Source: Gammaproteobacteria bacterium (GTDB lineage Bacteria > Pseudomonadota > Gammaproteobacteria > Steroidobacterales > Steroidobacteraceae). Taken from it: a stretch of DNA of 64,000 nt. Of this stretch, positions 34,541-43,024 are shown piece by piece. Under the pieces are notes generated by a model. That model was given only the letters and a program-made list of their open reading frames with translations. It had not been told where the DNA came from and ran no database searches. The translations under genes were made by a program, and so were the position numbers. Position 1 is the first letter of the stretch. Each line of letters opens with the position of its first letter. Location of the stretch: the NCBI GenBank assembly GCA_028293725.1, contig JAQGOE010000029.1:62001-126000 (forward strand), written 5' to 3'.

Positions 34541-35677
34541 ATGTACGAGCCCGAGATAATGTCCTGGCGTACAGTGGCGACAATGCCCGAGACAAAAACT
34601 GGCGAGCGCTCCACCCGTTGGCGCTGGGTCACCGCGATCTGGGTCGCGTGCGGGCTAGTCGACGCAAGTCAAACGGTACTCTTCATGCATGCGGTAGGTA
34701 AGCACGCGTGGTTGCCAATTTTCGGAACCGAGCTGGCGTCCTGGCTGCCATGGGCGCTCGCTACTCCACTCGTCATTGACCTCGCACGGCGCCATGCAAT
34801 ACATCGCGGCACGACGATACCGACGGTCGCCGTACACCTCGCAGCTTTAGTCACTGTTAGTCTGGCGGCCGAGGCATGGTTTGCAGTGCTCCAAATGCTC
34901 TTCAACCCGTGGGACTATCCACAGCAACCCACATTTGCAGGCGCATGGCGCACGTCACTCCCCTACCAGGTCTTGACGTTCCTGATCGTGTACGCGCTGA
35001 TATTGACCGCTATCTACGTAGTGGACTCACGCGAGAGCATGGCCCGTCAGATAACCGAGACCGCACGACTCAATGAGGAACTCTCCAAGGCACAGCTCGC
35101 GGCGCTGCGCCGGCAGATGGAGCCGCACTTTATGTTCAACACGCTGCATTCCATTGCTGGCCTGGTACGTGACCACAGGAACGACACCGCCGTGAGTATG
35201 ATCGTCGGGCTCGGTGAGTTTCTACGCCGCACCCTGGAAGACTCCAACCGATCGCAGGTGACGCTGGCGGAGGAAGTTGAGTATCTGCAGCGATACCTCG
35301 ACATTCAGAAGGTTCGCTTTGAAGAACGTCTGCAGGTCAGCGTGGAAATTCCGCCAGAACTTCTGCGCGCGCAGGTTCCCAATCTGCTGCTGCAGCCCCT
35401 GGTCGAAAACGCCATCAAGCACGGCATTGCCAACCGCGTCGCCGGCGGAACCGTCCGCGTTGCAGGAGCGTGCTACAACGGCACCCTTCGCCTGAGTGTC
35501 TACAATGACGGCCCAACCTTCCCTCCAGATTGGCAAGCAACGAACACTGGCGTCGGCATTGGCAATCTGCGCACACGATTGCAAATCCTGCACGGCGACA
35601 AATCCGAGTTACAACTGAGGCGCGCGGATGCCGGCGGAGTGGAGGTCGTAGTGACCCTGCCTCTCAGGGAGGCGTGA
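34541..35677 (+). CDS. Sensor histidine kinase, LytS/YehU (His_kinase) type
   Basis: Several in-frame ATGs exist (34541, 34559, 34583) and none has a strong ribosome site; the first helix, WVTAIWVACGLVDASQTVLF, is included in all. Four hydrophobic helices cover residues about 28-165. They are followed by a coiled stretch and the His_kinase block LRRQMEPHFMFNTLHSIAGL with the phosphoacceptor His. The ATPase domain has the N-box LLLQPLVENAIKHGIANRV and a glycine region NTGVGIGNLRTRLQ. It ends immediately before the response regulator ATG, so the two are co-expressed. The signal is probably a membrane or cell-wall state. Confidence 0.9.
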   Translation: MYEPEIMSWRTVATMPETKTGERSTRWRWVTAIWVACGLVDASQTVLFMHAVGKHAWLPIFGTELASWLPWALATPLVIDLARRHAIHRGTTIPTVAVHLAALVTVSLAAEAWFAVLQMLFNPWDYPQQPTFAGAWRTSLPYQVLTFLIVYALILTAIYVVDSRESMARQITETARLNEELSKAQLAALRRQMEPHFMFNTLHSIAGLVRDHRNDTAVSMIVGLGEFLRRTLEDSNRSQVTLAEEVEYLQRYLDIQKVRFEERLQVSVEIPPELLRAQVPNLLLQPLVENAIKHGIANRVAGGTVRVAGACYNGTLRLSVYNDGPTFPPDWQATNTGVGIGNLRTRLQILHGDKSELQLRRADAGGVEVVVTLPLREA

Positions 35678-36433
35678 ATGGCCCCCCTCGAGAAGCGACC
35701 GGTACCCATACAGGCCCTGGTGGTTGACGATGAGACACTGGCACGACGCAACCTGACCGTACTCCTGCGCCGTGATCCGGATATTGGCTCCGTCGCGGAA
35801 TGCGGCTCCGGGTTGGAGGCTGTCGAGGAAATCAGAAAGTCGAAGCCTGACCTCGTGTTTCTGGACGTGCAAATGCCCGAATGCGGAGGCTTCGACGTGC
35901 TCGAGCTGTTGGGCAGCGATCTTCCGCCGATCATCATCTTTGTGACGGCCTACGACGAGTATGCGTTGCGCGCCTTCGAGGCGGGAGCGCTCGATTACTT
36001 GTTGAAGCCGTTCGACGACGCGCGGTTCGGTCGTGCCTTAAATCGTGCCAAGGATAAGCTCGCGCACTACACACCGCGGCAACCGCAACCAGCGGAGCGA
36101 CTCGTAGTCAAAACTCCGGGTCAGATGCTGTTCTTGAACGTCGCCGATATCGACTGGATCGAGGCCGCTGGCTACTACGTCTGCCTCCATGTGGGGAATG
36201 ACACACACGTGATGCGTCGGACTCTGTTGGAACTCGAACGAGATCTGGGTGACGAGAAGTTCATCCGCATTCACCGCTCGATCATTGTGAACCTCGAGCG
36301 CATTCGCGGGCTGGAACTCCGGAGCGAAGGCGAATACGAGGTTGTGTTGAACTCCACAGTTCGATTGCGGTTGAGCCGACGCTTTCGGAAGCGGCTTCAG
36401 GATCGCCTGAGTGCAGTGTCGGGACGCGATTAG
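35678..36433 (+). CDS. LytTR-family response regulator
   Basis: The ATG directly follows the kinase TGA. The 251-residue protein has a receiver domain (residues 10-130) with acidic pair DD in ALVVDDETLA, phosphoacceptor Asp in LVFLDVQMPE, Thr in IFVTAYDEYA and Lys in YLLKPFDD. A LytTR DNA-binding domain (about 145-245) has LFLNVADIDWIEAAGYYVCL, FIRIHRSIIVNLERI and LSRRFRKRLQDRL. With the kinase it forms a two-component system. The convergent exporter operon next door is a possible target but no direct repeat sites were identified. Confidence 0.93.
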   Translation: MAPLEKRPVPIQALVVDDETLARRNLTVLLRRDPDIGSVAECGSGLEAVEEIRKSKPDLVFLDVQMPECGGFDVLELLGSDLPPIIIFVTAYDEYALRAFEAGALDYLLKPFDDARFGRALNRAKDKLAHYTPRQPQPAERLVVKTPGQMLFLNVADIDWIEAAGYYVCLHVGNDTHVMRRTLLELERDLGDEKFIRIHRSIIVNLERIRGLELRSEGEYEVVLNSTVRLRLSRRFRKRLQDRLSAVSGRD

Positions 36434-36447
36434 TGCGGCGGTAGATC

Positions 36448-38928
36448 TCATTCCGCATAGAGTACATTCGCCGGCTTTAAAGTTGCCGCGCGCATCGCCT
36501 GGAGCGCGACGGACGCCCAGGCGACGCCGACGGTGATGACGAGGCTCAGGACGAAAGGCCAGATCGTGATCTCGCTTCGCTGCGTGAACTTTTCAATGTA
36601 CTGGCGCCCGACGAGCCAGGCGAAGGGCCACGCGACCAGGTTCGCAATCAACACAGGCTTGGCGAAGTCAATAAGCAACATGGTGACGACGCTGCCCACG
36701 GTAGCACCCAAGGTCTTGCGGATGCCTATCTCCCGGCGGCGCCGGGTAGTGACGTGAATGGCGAGCCCGCACAGACCCATTACCGCAATCAGGAACGCGA
36801 ATACCGAAAGGCCATTCAGCGTCGAATTGATCCTCGAATAACTCCGGTACGCGTCGTCGAATAGCGCATCCATGAACGCGCGCCGGATCTGCGCCTTTGG
36901 AGCAAGTCCATCCCAGGCGCTGTCGATGTACTTCACCGCTTCGAGTACGTGCTCCCTCGAGATACGAATTATCGGTACGCCGGCCAGCGACGGCCACAGC
37001 CCGTAGATGTCTGCCGCGGTGTTAGGGCCCATGAGACGTGGATAGCCGCTCTCAACCACTCCGACAATACGAAGCCGCAGCGCCCACGGGCCTAACGTGG
37101 TGTAGGTGACCTTGTCTATCGCCTCGCTCGGATCGTGCCACCCTAGTGCCGCAGCCAACGCCCGGTCGATGACGACCTTCTCGTCCTGCCCCGACGACAA
37201 CTTGTCGAACGGAATGAAGTCGTCTCCGTGCTCCTGATCGAGCAGCCGACCCGCCAGGAGCTTCAGCCCCATCGCATCGAAGAAGTGATGGCCGATTGGA
37301 TTGAAAATCGTATCTTGGCGAACCGCACCCGCCTCGGCACCGCGGGCCAGCGCCCAGTGAGCGCCACCGTCCTGCCACGGCGGTGCGGCCACGGAACTGA
37401 CAGCCTCGATATTCGGGTTCCGCAGCAGTTCCTCTCTCAGCGTGTCGAATGAGATCCCCAGTTCGCCGAGGTTGTTTCCGAGGACGACGACGGAATTGCG
37501 ACCGACCTGCAACCCCCGCTCCTGGATCATCCGATTCTGCTGGGCCATAACGAGGGCGACCACGAGCAGGAAGCTTGCAGCGGCAAACTGCACGCCGACG
37601 AGAATGGTCGGCACGAACCGCGGCCCCCCTTTCACGTTGCCCGACCTCAACGCATCCGCCGGCCGCACACGCGAGAGGGCGAGAGCGGGATACACCCCTC
37701 CCATGAAGCTGATGGTGGCGACGAGCCCCGCCACCATCAGCCACAACTGCGGTCTCAGCAAAGAGGCGAACGTCAAGTTCATCTGGAGCGCGCGGTTCAC
37801 GGGCTCGATGACGAGCACGGCCAGCACCACGACAAGAGCCACTGCGGTAACGCCCAACAATCCTACCTCGACGAGACACTGACGCATCAAATGCAGCCGC
37901 GTCGCACCGAGCACCTTCCGCACTCCGAGCTCCTTCGCCCGTGTGGTCGCAATCGCTACGGCGAGGTTCGCATAGTTGATACATGCAATGGCGAGGATCA
38001 GCGCGTCGAGCGCGAAGATCATGGTCGTCACCGATATGGCGCTGCTGCCATACAAAGCCTCGTCAAGCGCTAGGGATATATGGGAGACCGGCACCGCACC
38101 CAACACCGAGGTGATCTGCGCACCGGGTCCGTTTGCGCGTCGCTGGGCGAACGCCGGGAGTTGTTCCAGGAACTCCCGGGGCGTGAAGGTTCCGTCCGTC
38201 GGAAACAGCACGTAAGTGCGAAACCACGAACCGCCCCAGTCCTGGGCATCCGGGTCCATCACCACGCCGATGCCAGCTGTCGTTTTCATCTCGTTGACCA
38301 ACTGCATGGGCACGAGGATGTCGAAGGCAACCGGGCTCCCACTGCCCTCAGCCATATGTGAGGGCTGCGGCACGGCCGCTATCACGGCGGTGACGGTGAC
38401 CTCGACATGGTTCTGTAGCAGTATTCGTCGTCCCAGCGCATGCCCCTTGCCGAAGAGTCGCTCCGCGGTACGCTCGGTGATGAGCGCGCTGTGCACGGAA
38501 GTGACGGCCGATGCTGGCTCGCCGGCCTTGAAATCGAAATCAAATATCTTGAGAAACTCGGGATCGATGGCCACGGTTTTCACGTCTGCCTTGCGCTCAT
38601 CCGTAGCTGCGCTCTCAGTGCCGAGAGGAAGCGCGCGGGCTACGGCCTCGAGCCCGGGGAAATCCACTCGCAGGTATGCCGCCGCAGGCGCTGCGGCTGA
38701 TGGATAGGCCGGGATCAGCTTGCTACCATTCCTCCAGAGCTCCTGCGTTAGAACATACGTACGCGACGCCTTGGGGAAATGCATTTCGCTCCGGACGAGT
38801 GAATCGATATACAGATAGCTCGCGACGAAGCAGACGACTGCCAGCACGAGCCCCAGCAGATTCACACCAGCCGTGACCCTGAAACGCCAGAAGCTCCGCA
38901 AGGCCTGCGTGATGTAATGCTTAAGCAT
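36448..38928 (-). CDS. ABC transporter permease, MacB/FtsX type with eight helices
   Basis: ATG at 38928 overlaps the last eight bases of the ATPase gene, showing translational coupling; a longer frame to 39030 is in another gene. The 826-residue protein is a tandem of two FtsX units. The first has [20 protein letters not shown], a periplasmic MacB domain and RAKELGVRKVLGATRLHLMR. The second has RPADALRSGNVKGGPRFVPT, a second periplasmic domain and RRREIGIRKTLGATVGSVVT. This arrangement is typical of exporters for peptides or lipoproteins that work with a LolD-like ATPase and a HlyD-type adaptor, both encoded upstream in the same operon. Confidence 0.92.
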   Translation of the reverse strand: MLKHYITQALRSFWRFRVTAGVNLLGLVLAVVCFVASYLYIDSLVRSEMHFPKASRTYVLTQELWRNGSKLIPAYPSAAAPAAAYLRVDFPGLEAVARALPLGTESAATDERKADVKTVAIDPEFLKIFDFDFKAGEPASAVTSVHSALITERTAERLFGKGHALGRRILLQNHVEVTVTAVIAAVPQPSHMAEGSGSPVAFDILVPMQLVNEMKTTAGIGVVMDPDAQDWGGSWFRTYVLFPTDGTFTPREFLEQLPAFAQRRANGPGAQITSVLGAVPVSHISLALDEALYGSSAISVTTMIFALDALILAIACINYANLAVAIATTRAKELGVRKVLGATRLHLMRQCLVEVGLLGVTAVALVVVLAVLVIEPVNRALQMNLTFASLLRPQLWLMVAGLVATISFMGGVYPALALSRVRPADALRSGNVKGGPRFVPTILVGVQFAAASFLLVVALVMAQQNRMIQERGLQVGRNSVVVLGNNLGELGISFDTLREELLRNPNIEAVSSVAAPPWQDGGAHWALARGAEAGAVRQDTIFNPIGHHFFDAMGLKLLAGRLLDQEHGDDFIPFDKLSSGQDEKVVIDRALAAALGWHDPSEAIDKVTYTTLGPWALRLRIVGVVESGYPRLMGPNTAADIYGLWPSLAGVPIIRISREHVLEAVKYIDSAWDGLAPKAQIRRAFMDALFDDAYRSYSRINSTLNGLSVFAFLIAVMGLCGLAIHVTTRRRREIGIRKTLGATVGSVVTMLLIDFAKPVLIANLVAWPFAWLVGRQYIEKFTQRSEITIWPFVLSLVITVGVAWASVALQAMRAATLKPANVLYAE

Positions 38929-39631
38929 GGCTCGCCGTCCCGGCCGGCAATTCCGCTTTCGGCTGGACACCCGGCAGCACCTTGCCGTCCAGCATGTTGA
39001 TGATGCGATGAGCGCGCGCTGCATGTTCATGCGAGTGCGTCACCATCAGAATCGTGGCGCCCTGCTCATTGAGGGTATCCAGCATTCCGAGCACCTCCTC
39101 GCCATTCTTCGTGTCGAGGTTGCCCGTCGGCTCGTCCGCGAGAATCAACTTCGGATCGCACACCACCGCACGAGCCACCGCGACTCGTTGTTGCTGGCCG
39201 CCCGAAAGCTGCGCGGGCTTGTGCTTCTCGCGCGGCCGCAGATCCACCAGCTCCAGCACCTCGCGCACGCGAGCTTTTCGCTGCGCACGCGGCACATTTT
39301 GATAGAGCAATGGCAGCTCGACGTTCTCAAACACGGTGAGATCGTCGATCAGATTGAAACTCTGAAACACGAAGCCGAGATGTCGCCGGCGTATCTCCAC
39401 GAGGCGGGATTCCGGATAAGGCGCCACATCTTCGCCGCGGAAGAGGTACTGCCCTTCCGTGGGCGTATCGATCATGCCCACGATGTTCAGCAGCGTGGAC
39501 TTCCCACAACCGGAAGGCCCCATCACCGCAACGAACTCGCCCTTGTCGATCTGCAGGCTGACGTTTGCGAGTGCCGCCGTCTCCACATTATCCGCGCGAT
39601 AGAGTTTGCGAATTCCCTTGAGCGTGATCAC
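38921..39631 (-). CDS. ABC transporter ATP-binding protein, LolD/MacB-N type
   Basis: The 236-residue protein contains Walker [15 protein letters not shown]-loop [19 protein letters not shown], the ABC signature [17 protein letters not shown], Walker [13 protein letters not shown], and the H-switch [15 protein letters not shown]. It powers the exporter whose permease gene overlaps it and whose adaptor gene ends 19 bases upstream. EPTGNLD and the short size place it with MacB/LolD-class ATPases. No deviations from catalytic consensus. Confidence 0.95.
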   Translation of the reverse strand: MITLKGIRKLYRADNVETAALANVSLQIDKGEFVAVMGPSGCGKSTLLNIVGMIDTPTEGQYLFRGEDVAPYPESRLVEIRRRHLGFVFQSFNLIDDLTVFENVELPLLYQNVPRAQRKARVREVLELVDLRPREKHKPAQLSGGQQQRVAVARAVVCDPKLILADEPTGNLDTKNGEEVLGMLDTLNEQGATILMVTHSHEHAARAHRIINMLDGKVLPGVQPKAELPAGTASHA

Positions 39632-39650
39632 CGTGGTTCTCCCGTTGAAA

Positions 39651-40988
39651 TCAGTTTTTCTCAGGCTCGATCTCGATGCGGTCGAATTTGCGCAACTGTT
39701 CGTACCCGGATGATAGGATGCGCTCGCCTGCCACGAGGCCGGAGAGCACTTCGATCTGCTCCGGATTGCGGCGGCCGAAGCGTGCCGGACGACGCTGCGC
39801 TACGTTGCCCGACGGGGGTAACACAAACACCCAATTGCCGCCTGTCTCTTCGAAGAACGGCCCGTTGGCGGTCACCAGCCCCTGGGTGGAGGCGCCAATT
39901 TCGAGCCGCACCTCCATGGACTGTCCGCGGCGCAGGCCTTCCGGGGCCGCCGCCTCGGTAAAGTAAAGGTCCACCTTGAACTGGCGGTTGGTCACCTGCC
40001 GATAGACTTTCGCGACCTCCAGCTTCCAGGTCTTGCCATTGGATTCAGCCGTCGCGGGCTGCCCGGGGTTCACACGCCCGAGATAGAACTCGTCGACTCC
40101 CGCTTCGAGCTTGTAGGCTGTTGAATCGTCGATCTGCCCAATACGCTGCCCGGCGGCCTTGGCCGCGCCGAGGTCCGCGTCGAGCGCGGTGAGCTGCCCG
40201 CTGATCGGCGCCTTGACGGACAGGCTCTGCAGCGTTTCGCTCGCCATGTCGAGATTCTCGTGCGTCGTCTTGATCGAGTTGCGCAGTTGCGTGACCTGCT
40301 CATTGCGGAACTTCTCATCGATATCGCGCGCCTCGAGCGCCGCCGCCTGCAGTTTACGGGCGCGCGAGAGATCGATGGAAATCTCATCGACCTCCTCCTT
40401 CGCGATCATTCCGGTCGCGCGAAGCGCCTCGCGCCGCTGCTGGCGCTGGGTTAAATGCTCTATTTGGGCGCTGCTGTCGATCAGATCCCGTTGGTGCGTG
40501 ACACGCGCCTGCTCGAACGACAGGATCGTCTGGTTGAGACGGTCGAGCTGCTCCATGAGCTGCGCCTGGCGTCCGAGCATTTCGAGTTGCAGGTTGGTGT
40601 TCTTCAGCTTCACCAGAACCTGACCCCGAGTGACCAATGCACCCTCTTCCACCAGAACCTCGGCAATCTGCCCACCCTCCACGGCATCCAGATAGGCCGT
40701 CGTTCGCGGTGCCACGACGGCAGTGGCGGGCACATACTCAGTGAATACCCCCCGTCTCACCGGTGCAATGACAACACTGGCTTCGCGCACGGTCACAGAT
40801 CTGGTGAGGAAGTAGTGCGAGTAAAGCGCGACCGAAGCGACCAGCAGCAGCGCGGCGCCGCTGCCAAGAAGCAACCAGCGGCGACGACGCGGCTTCGTGT
40901 CCACCCGCTGGTCCATCGGACCGAACGTCTGGTCGCGGTCCGCCATGAGGCGCGGGCGGGGGACGACGCGTGGGGCAGGCTCGGGCAT
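39651..40988 (-). CDS. HlyD/MacA-family periplasmic adaptor of the exporter
   Basis: The start is ATG at 40988; ATG at 40946 is possible. The 445-residue protein has one N-terminal membrane anchor after an Arg cluster (RWLLLGSGAALLLVASVALY), then a lipoyl-like half (EGGQIAEVLVEEGALVTRGQ, LVKLKNTNLQLEMLG). A long alpha-helical hairpin of about 150 residues, the second lipoyl half (SVKAPISGQLTALDADLGAA) and a beta-barrel domain follow. It bridges the inner-membrane exporter to an outer-membrane tunnel, which is not encoded here. It is first in the operon and lies divergently from the GntR regulator, with an inverted repeat between them. Confidence 0.9.
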   Translation of the reverse strand: MPEPAPRVVPRPRLMADRDQTFGPMDQRVDTKPRRRRWLLLGSGAALLLVASVALYSHYFLTRSVTVREASVVIAPVRRGVFTEYVPATAVVAPRTTAYLDAVEGGQIAEVLVEEGALVTRGQVLVKLKNTNLQLEMLGRQAQLMEQLDRLNQTILSFEQARVTHQRDLIDSSAQIEHLTQRQQRREALRATGMIAKEEVDEISIDLSRARKLQAAALEARDIDEKFRNEQVTQLRNSIKTTHENLDMASETLQSLSVKAPISGQLTALDADLGAAKAAGQRIGQIDDSTAYKLEAGVDEFYLGRVNPGQPATAESNGKTWKLEVAKVYRQVTNRQFKVDLYFTEAAAPEGLRRGQSMEVRLEIGASTQGLVTANGPFFEETGGNWVFVLPPSGNVAQRRPARFGRRNPEQIEVLSGLVAGERILSSGYEQLRKFDRIEIEPEKN

Positions 40989-41012
40989 GGCACCGTATTA
41001 CGTATATAGTAC

Positions 41013-41027
41013 AGTAACTCAATTACT
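41013..41027. promoter_or_regulatory. Inverted repeat in the exporter/GntR divergent promoter region
   Basis: AGTAA CTCAA TTACT is a five-base inverted repeat within a TA-rich stretch (GTATATAGTACAGTAACTCA). It lies midway between the two divergent starts at 40988 and 41095. YtrA-type GntR repressors commonly bind such sites over their own promoter and the adjacent transporter promoter. Confidence 0.5.
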
Positions 41028-41094
41028 ACATTGGAAGATAGCCCGAGTCAAGCTACTCTAGGGCCATCGTCGAACGATCGGCGCGGAGACTCCT

Positions 41095-41460
41095 GTGAAA
41101 AAGCGTCCACACAAATGGAAGAACGAGCAGCCCATCTACAAGCAGCTCATGGACGAGATCATTGCCGGCGTTCTCGATCGCAGCTATCCCGAGGGTCAGA
41201 TGTTGCCGTCGGTCCGCGGGCTTGCTGAGCTCTACGATGTGAATCCGCTCACCGCCGCAAAGGCCTATCGCGAGTTGCAACGGGAGGGACTCATCGAGAC
41301 GGTTCGCGGTGAAGGTCTCATCGTGAAGGGAGGCGTGTATGCGGCCTTGATGAAGCGGGAACGCAGCAGGTTCCTGAAAGAGGAATGGCCGCACCTGCGC
41401 GCCCGCCTCGCCCGCCTGGAGTTGGACGTGAAAGCTCTCTTCGCAGCCGCCTCGGACTAA
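41095..41460 (+). CDS. GntR-family regulator, YtrA subfamily
   Basis: The start is GTG at 41095 with GGAG close upstream. The 121-residue protein is the short YtrA form. A winged helix occupies residues 10-80 (PIYKQLMDEIIAGVLDRSYP, MLPSVRGLAELYDVNPLTAA, AYRELQREGLIETVRGEG), followed by a brief helical tail for dimerisation and no effector domain. YtrA-type repressors usually control a divergent ABC exporter. Here the MacAB-like operon starts 106 bases away in the opposite direction, and an inverted repeat lies between, so it is the likely target. Confidence 0.9.
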   Translation: MKKRPHKWKNEQPIYKQLMDEIIAGVLDRSYPEGQMLPSVRGLAELYDVNPLTAAKAYRELQREGLIETVRGEGLIVKGGVYAALMKRERSRFLKEEWPHLRARLARLELDVKALFAAASD

Positions 41461-41536
41461 ACGCAGCCAGCCGCGTGATCCGCTTTCCGGCCATTTCCGG
41501 CTTCCTCACCTTAGAAACGGAACAGGAGCAATTCGG

Positions 41537-42748
41537 ATGAGCACACCCCCAACGTCCCCCGCATCTCAGCGGCCGAAATCAGCCACCCCGTGGCTTTCAG
41601 ATGAGTTACTGGCGCGCTGCGCGGCGCGCGCCCCCGGCTACGATCACGAGCACCGCTTCTTCACCGAGGACTTTGCAGAGCTGCGTGACGCGGGTTACCT
41701 GCGGATCGCCGTTCCCGAAGAGCTGGGCGGCCAGGGGATGTCACTCGCCCAAGTGGTCCGTGAGCAGCGGCACCTGGGTTACCACGCAGCGCCGACCGCC
41801 CTTGCGATCAACATGCACCTGTATTGGACGGGTATCGCTGCAGATCTTTGGCGCTCGGGTGACACCTCGCTCGAATGGCTTCTCCAGGAGGCTCGACGAG
41901 GTGCGATATTCGCCGCGGGCCACGGGGAAAGCGGCAACGACATCCCGGTGCTCCTCTCCACCACAAAGGCCGAACGCGTCGCCGGCGGGTATCGATTCAC
42001 GGGACGAAAGTCCTTCGGAAGTCTGGCGCCTGTGTGGACCTACCTCGGCATTCACGGCATGGACGCCAGCGATCCTTCCGCACCAAAGATTGTGCATGCG
42101 TTCATGCCACGGAGTTCCGAGGGCTATCGAATCGAGGAGACGTGGGATGTGCTCGGCATGCGCGCCACCTGCAGTGAGGACACGATTCTGGAGGGTGTCT
42201 TCGTGCCGGATCGCTACGTGTCGCGCATTGTGCCGGCCGGCGCCGCGGGCCTCGATCGTTTCGTACTCGCGGTCTTCGCCTGGGCCCTACTCGGCTTTGG
42301 CAACATCTATTGCGGCCTCGCGCGCCGCGCGCTGGACCTCACGCTCGAGGCGGCGAAATCGCGACGCTCCCTCGCCTTGTCGCGGCCGATGGCATATCAC
42401 CCCGAGGTACAGCACTGCGTGGCCGAGATGGGCCTGGCGCTCGAAGCCATCGAACCGCATCTCGACAGGATCGCCGCGGACTGGTCTGAGGGCGTCGACC
42501 ACGGAGCACACTGGCCGGCAAAAATTCTGGCCGCGAAGTACCACGCGGTAGAGAGTTCGTGGCGCGTCGTCGATCTTGCACTCGAAGTGAGCGGCGGATT
42601 TGGAATCTTCCGGCGAAGCGGCCTCGAACGAATTTTTCGCGACGCACGCCTGGGCCGCTTCCACCCTGCCAATTCCATGCTGACACACGAGCTCGTCGCC
42701 AAGACACTTCTCGGCATCAGTCCGGATGAAATGCCGAGATGGGGTTGA
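41537..42748 (+). CDS. Acyl-CoA dehydrogenase family flavoenzyme
   Basis: The 403-residue protein starts with ATG at 41537 after GGAACAGGAGC. It shows the N-terminal helical domain (ELRDAGYLRIAVPEELGGQG), the middle beta domain (YRFTGRKSFGSLAPVWTYLG, WDVLGMRATCSEDTILEGVF), and the C-terminal helical domain with VVDLALEVSGGFGIFRRSGL and IFRDARLGRFHPANS. FAD binding is expected at the SGG and RDAR motifs. The usual catalytic glutamate cannot be placed with certainty, and the overall look fits the group that includes flavin-dependent monooxygenases such as DszC-like enzymes. The substrate is unknown. It stands alone between the GntR gene and the convergent DUF4242 gene. Confidence 0.85.
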   Translation: MSTPPTSPASQRPKSATPWLSDELLARCAARAPGYDHEHRFFTEDFAELRDAGYLRIAVPEELGGQGMSLAQVVREQRHLGYHAAPTALAINMHLYWTGIAADLWRSGDTSLEWLLQEARRGAIFAAGHGESGNDIPVLLSTTKAERVAGGYRFTGRKSFGSLAPVWTYLGIHGMDASDPSAPKIVHAFMPRSSEGYRIEETWDVLGMRATCSEDTILEGVFVPDRYVSRIVPAGAAGLDRFVLAVFAWALLGFGNIYCGLARRALDLTLEAAKSRRSLALSRPMAYHPEVQHCVAEMGLALEAIEPHLDRIAADWSEGVDHGAHWPAKILAAKYHAVESSWRVVDLALEVSGGFGIFRRSGLERIFRDARLGRFHPANSMLTHELVAKTLLGISPDEMPRWG

Positions 42749-42754
42749 ACCAAC

Positions 42755-43021
42755 CTACGCGAACATCGCGGGGCTGATCTCGAGAGCGACCAGGGAAACG
42801 CGGTCGACGGGCACCCCGGCGCGCCGCGCGTGCTCGTAAATAGCCTCCGGGCTCGGCGCGTCATACTCGCAGTAGATCTTGCCTTCAAGGTCGGAAACAT
42901 AGCTGCGTATCCAGCGCACCTCCGGCATATTTGCGAGAACCGCGATAGAGCGCCGAGCGGTCGCTTCGAGATCCTCTCGCGAGAGCGCCGGGACCGTCCG
43001 TTCAATAATGTATCGTGGCAT
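42755..43021 (-). CDS. DUF4242 family small protein (SCO4226-like)
   Basis: The 88-residue protein reads MPRYIIERTVPALSREDLEA, later VRWIRSYVSDLEGKIYCEYD and APSPEAIYEHARRAGVPVDR. This matches the DUF4242 ferredoxin-fold family, whose Streptomyces member SCO4226 binds nickel. It lies three bases after the stop of the large kinase gene, so it is the third gene of the sigma factor-kinase-DUF4242 operon. Role unknown; a metal-linked or small-ligand sensor is one option. Confidence 0.8.
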   Translation of the reverse strand: MPRYIIERTVPALSREDLEATARRSIAVLANMPEVRWIRSYVSDLEGKIYCEYDAPSPEAIYEHARRAGVPVDRVSLVALEISPAMFA

Positions 43022-43024
43022 TGT

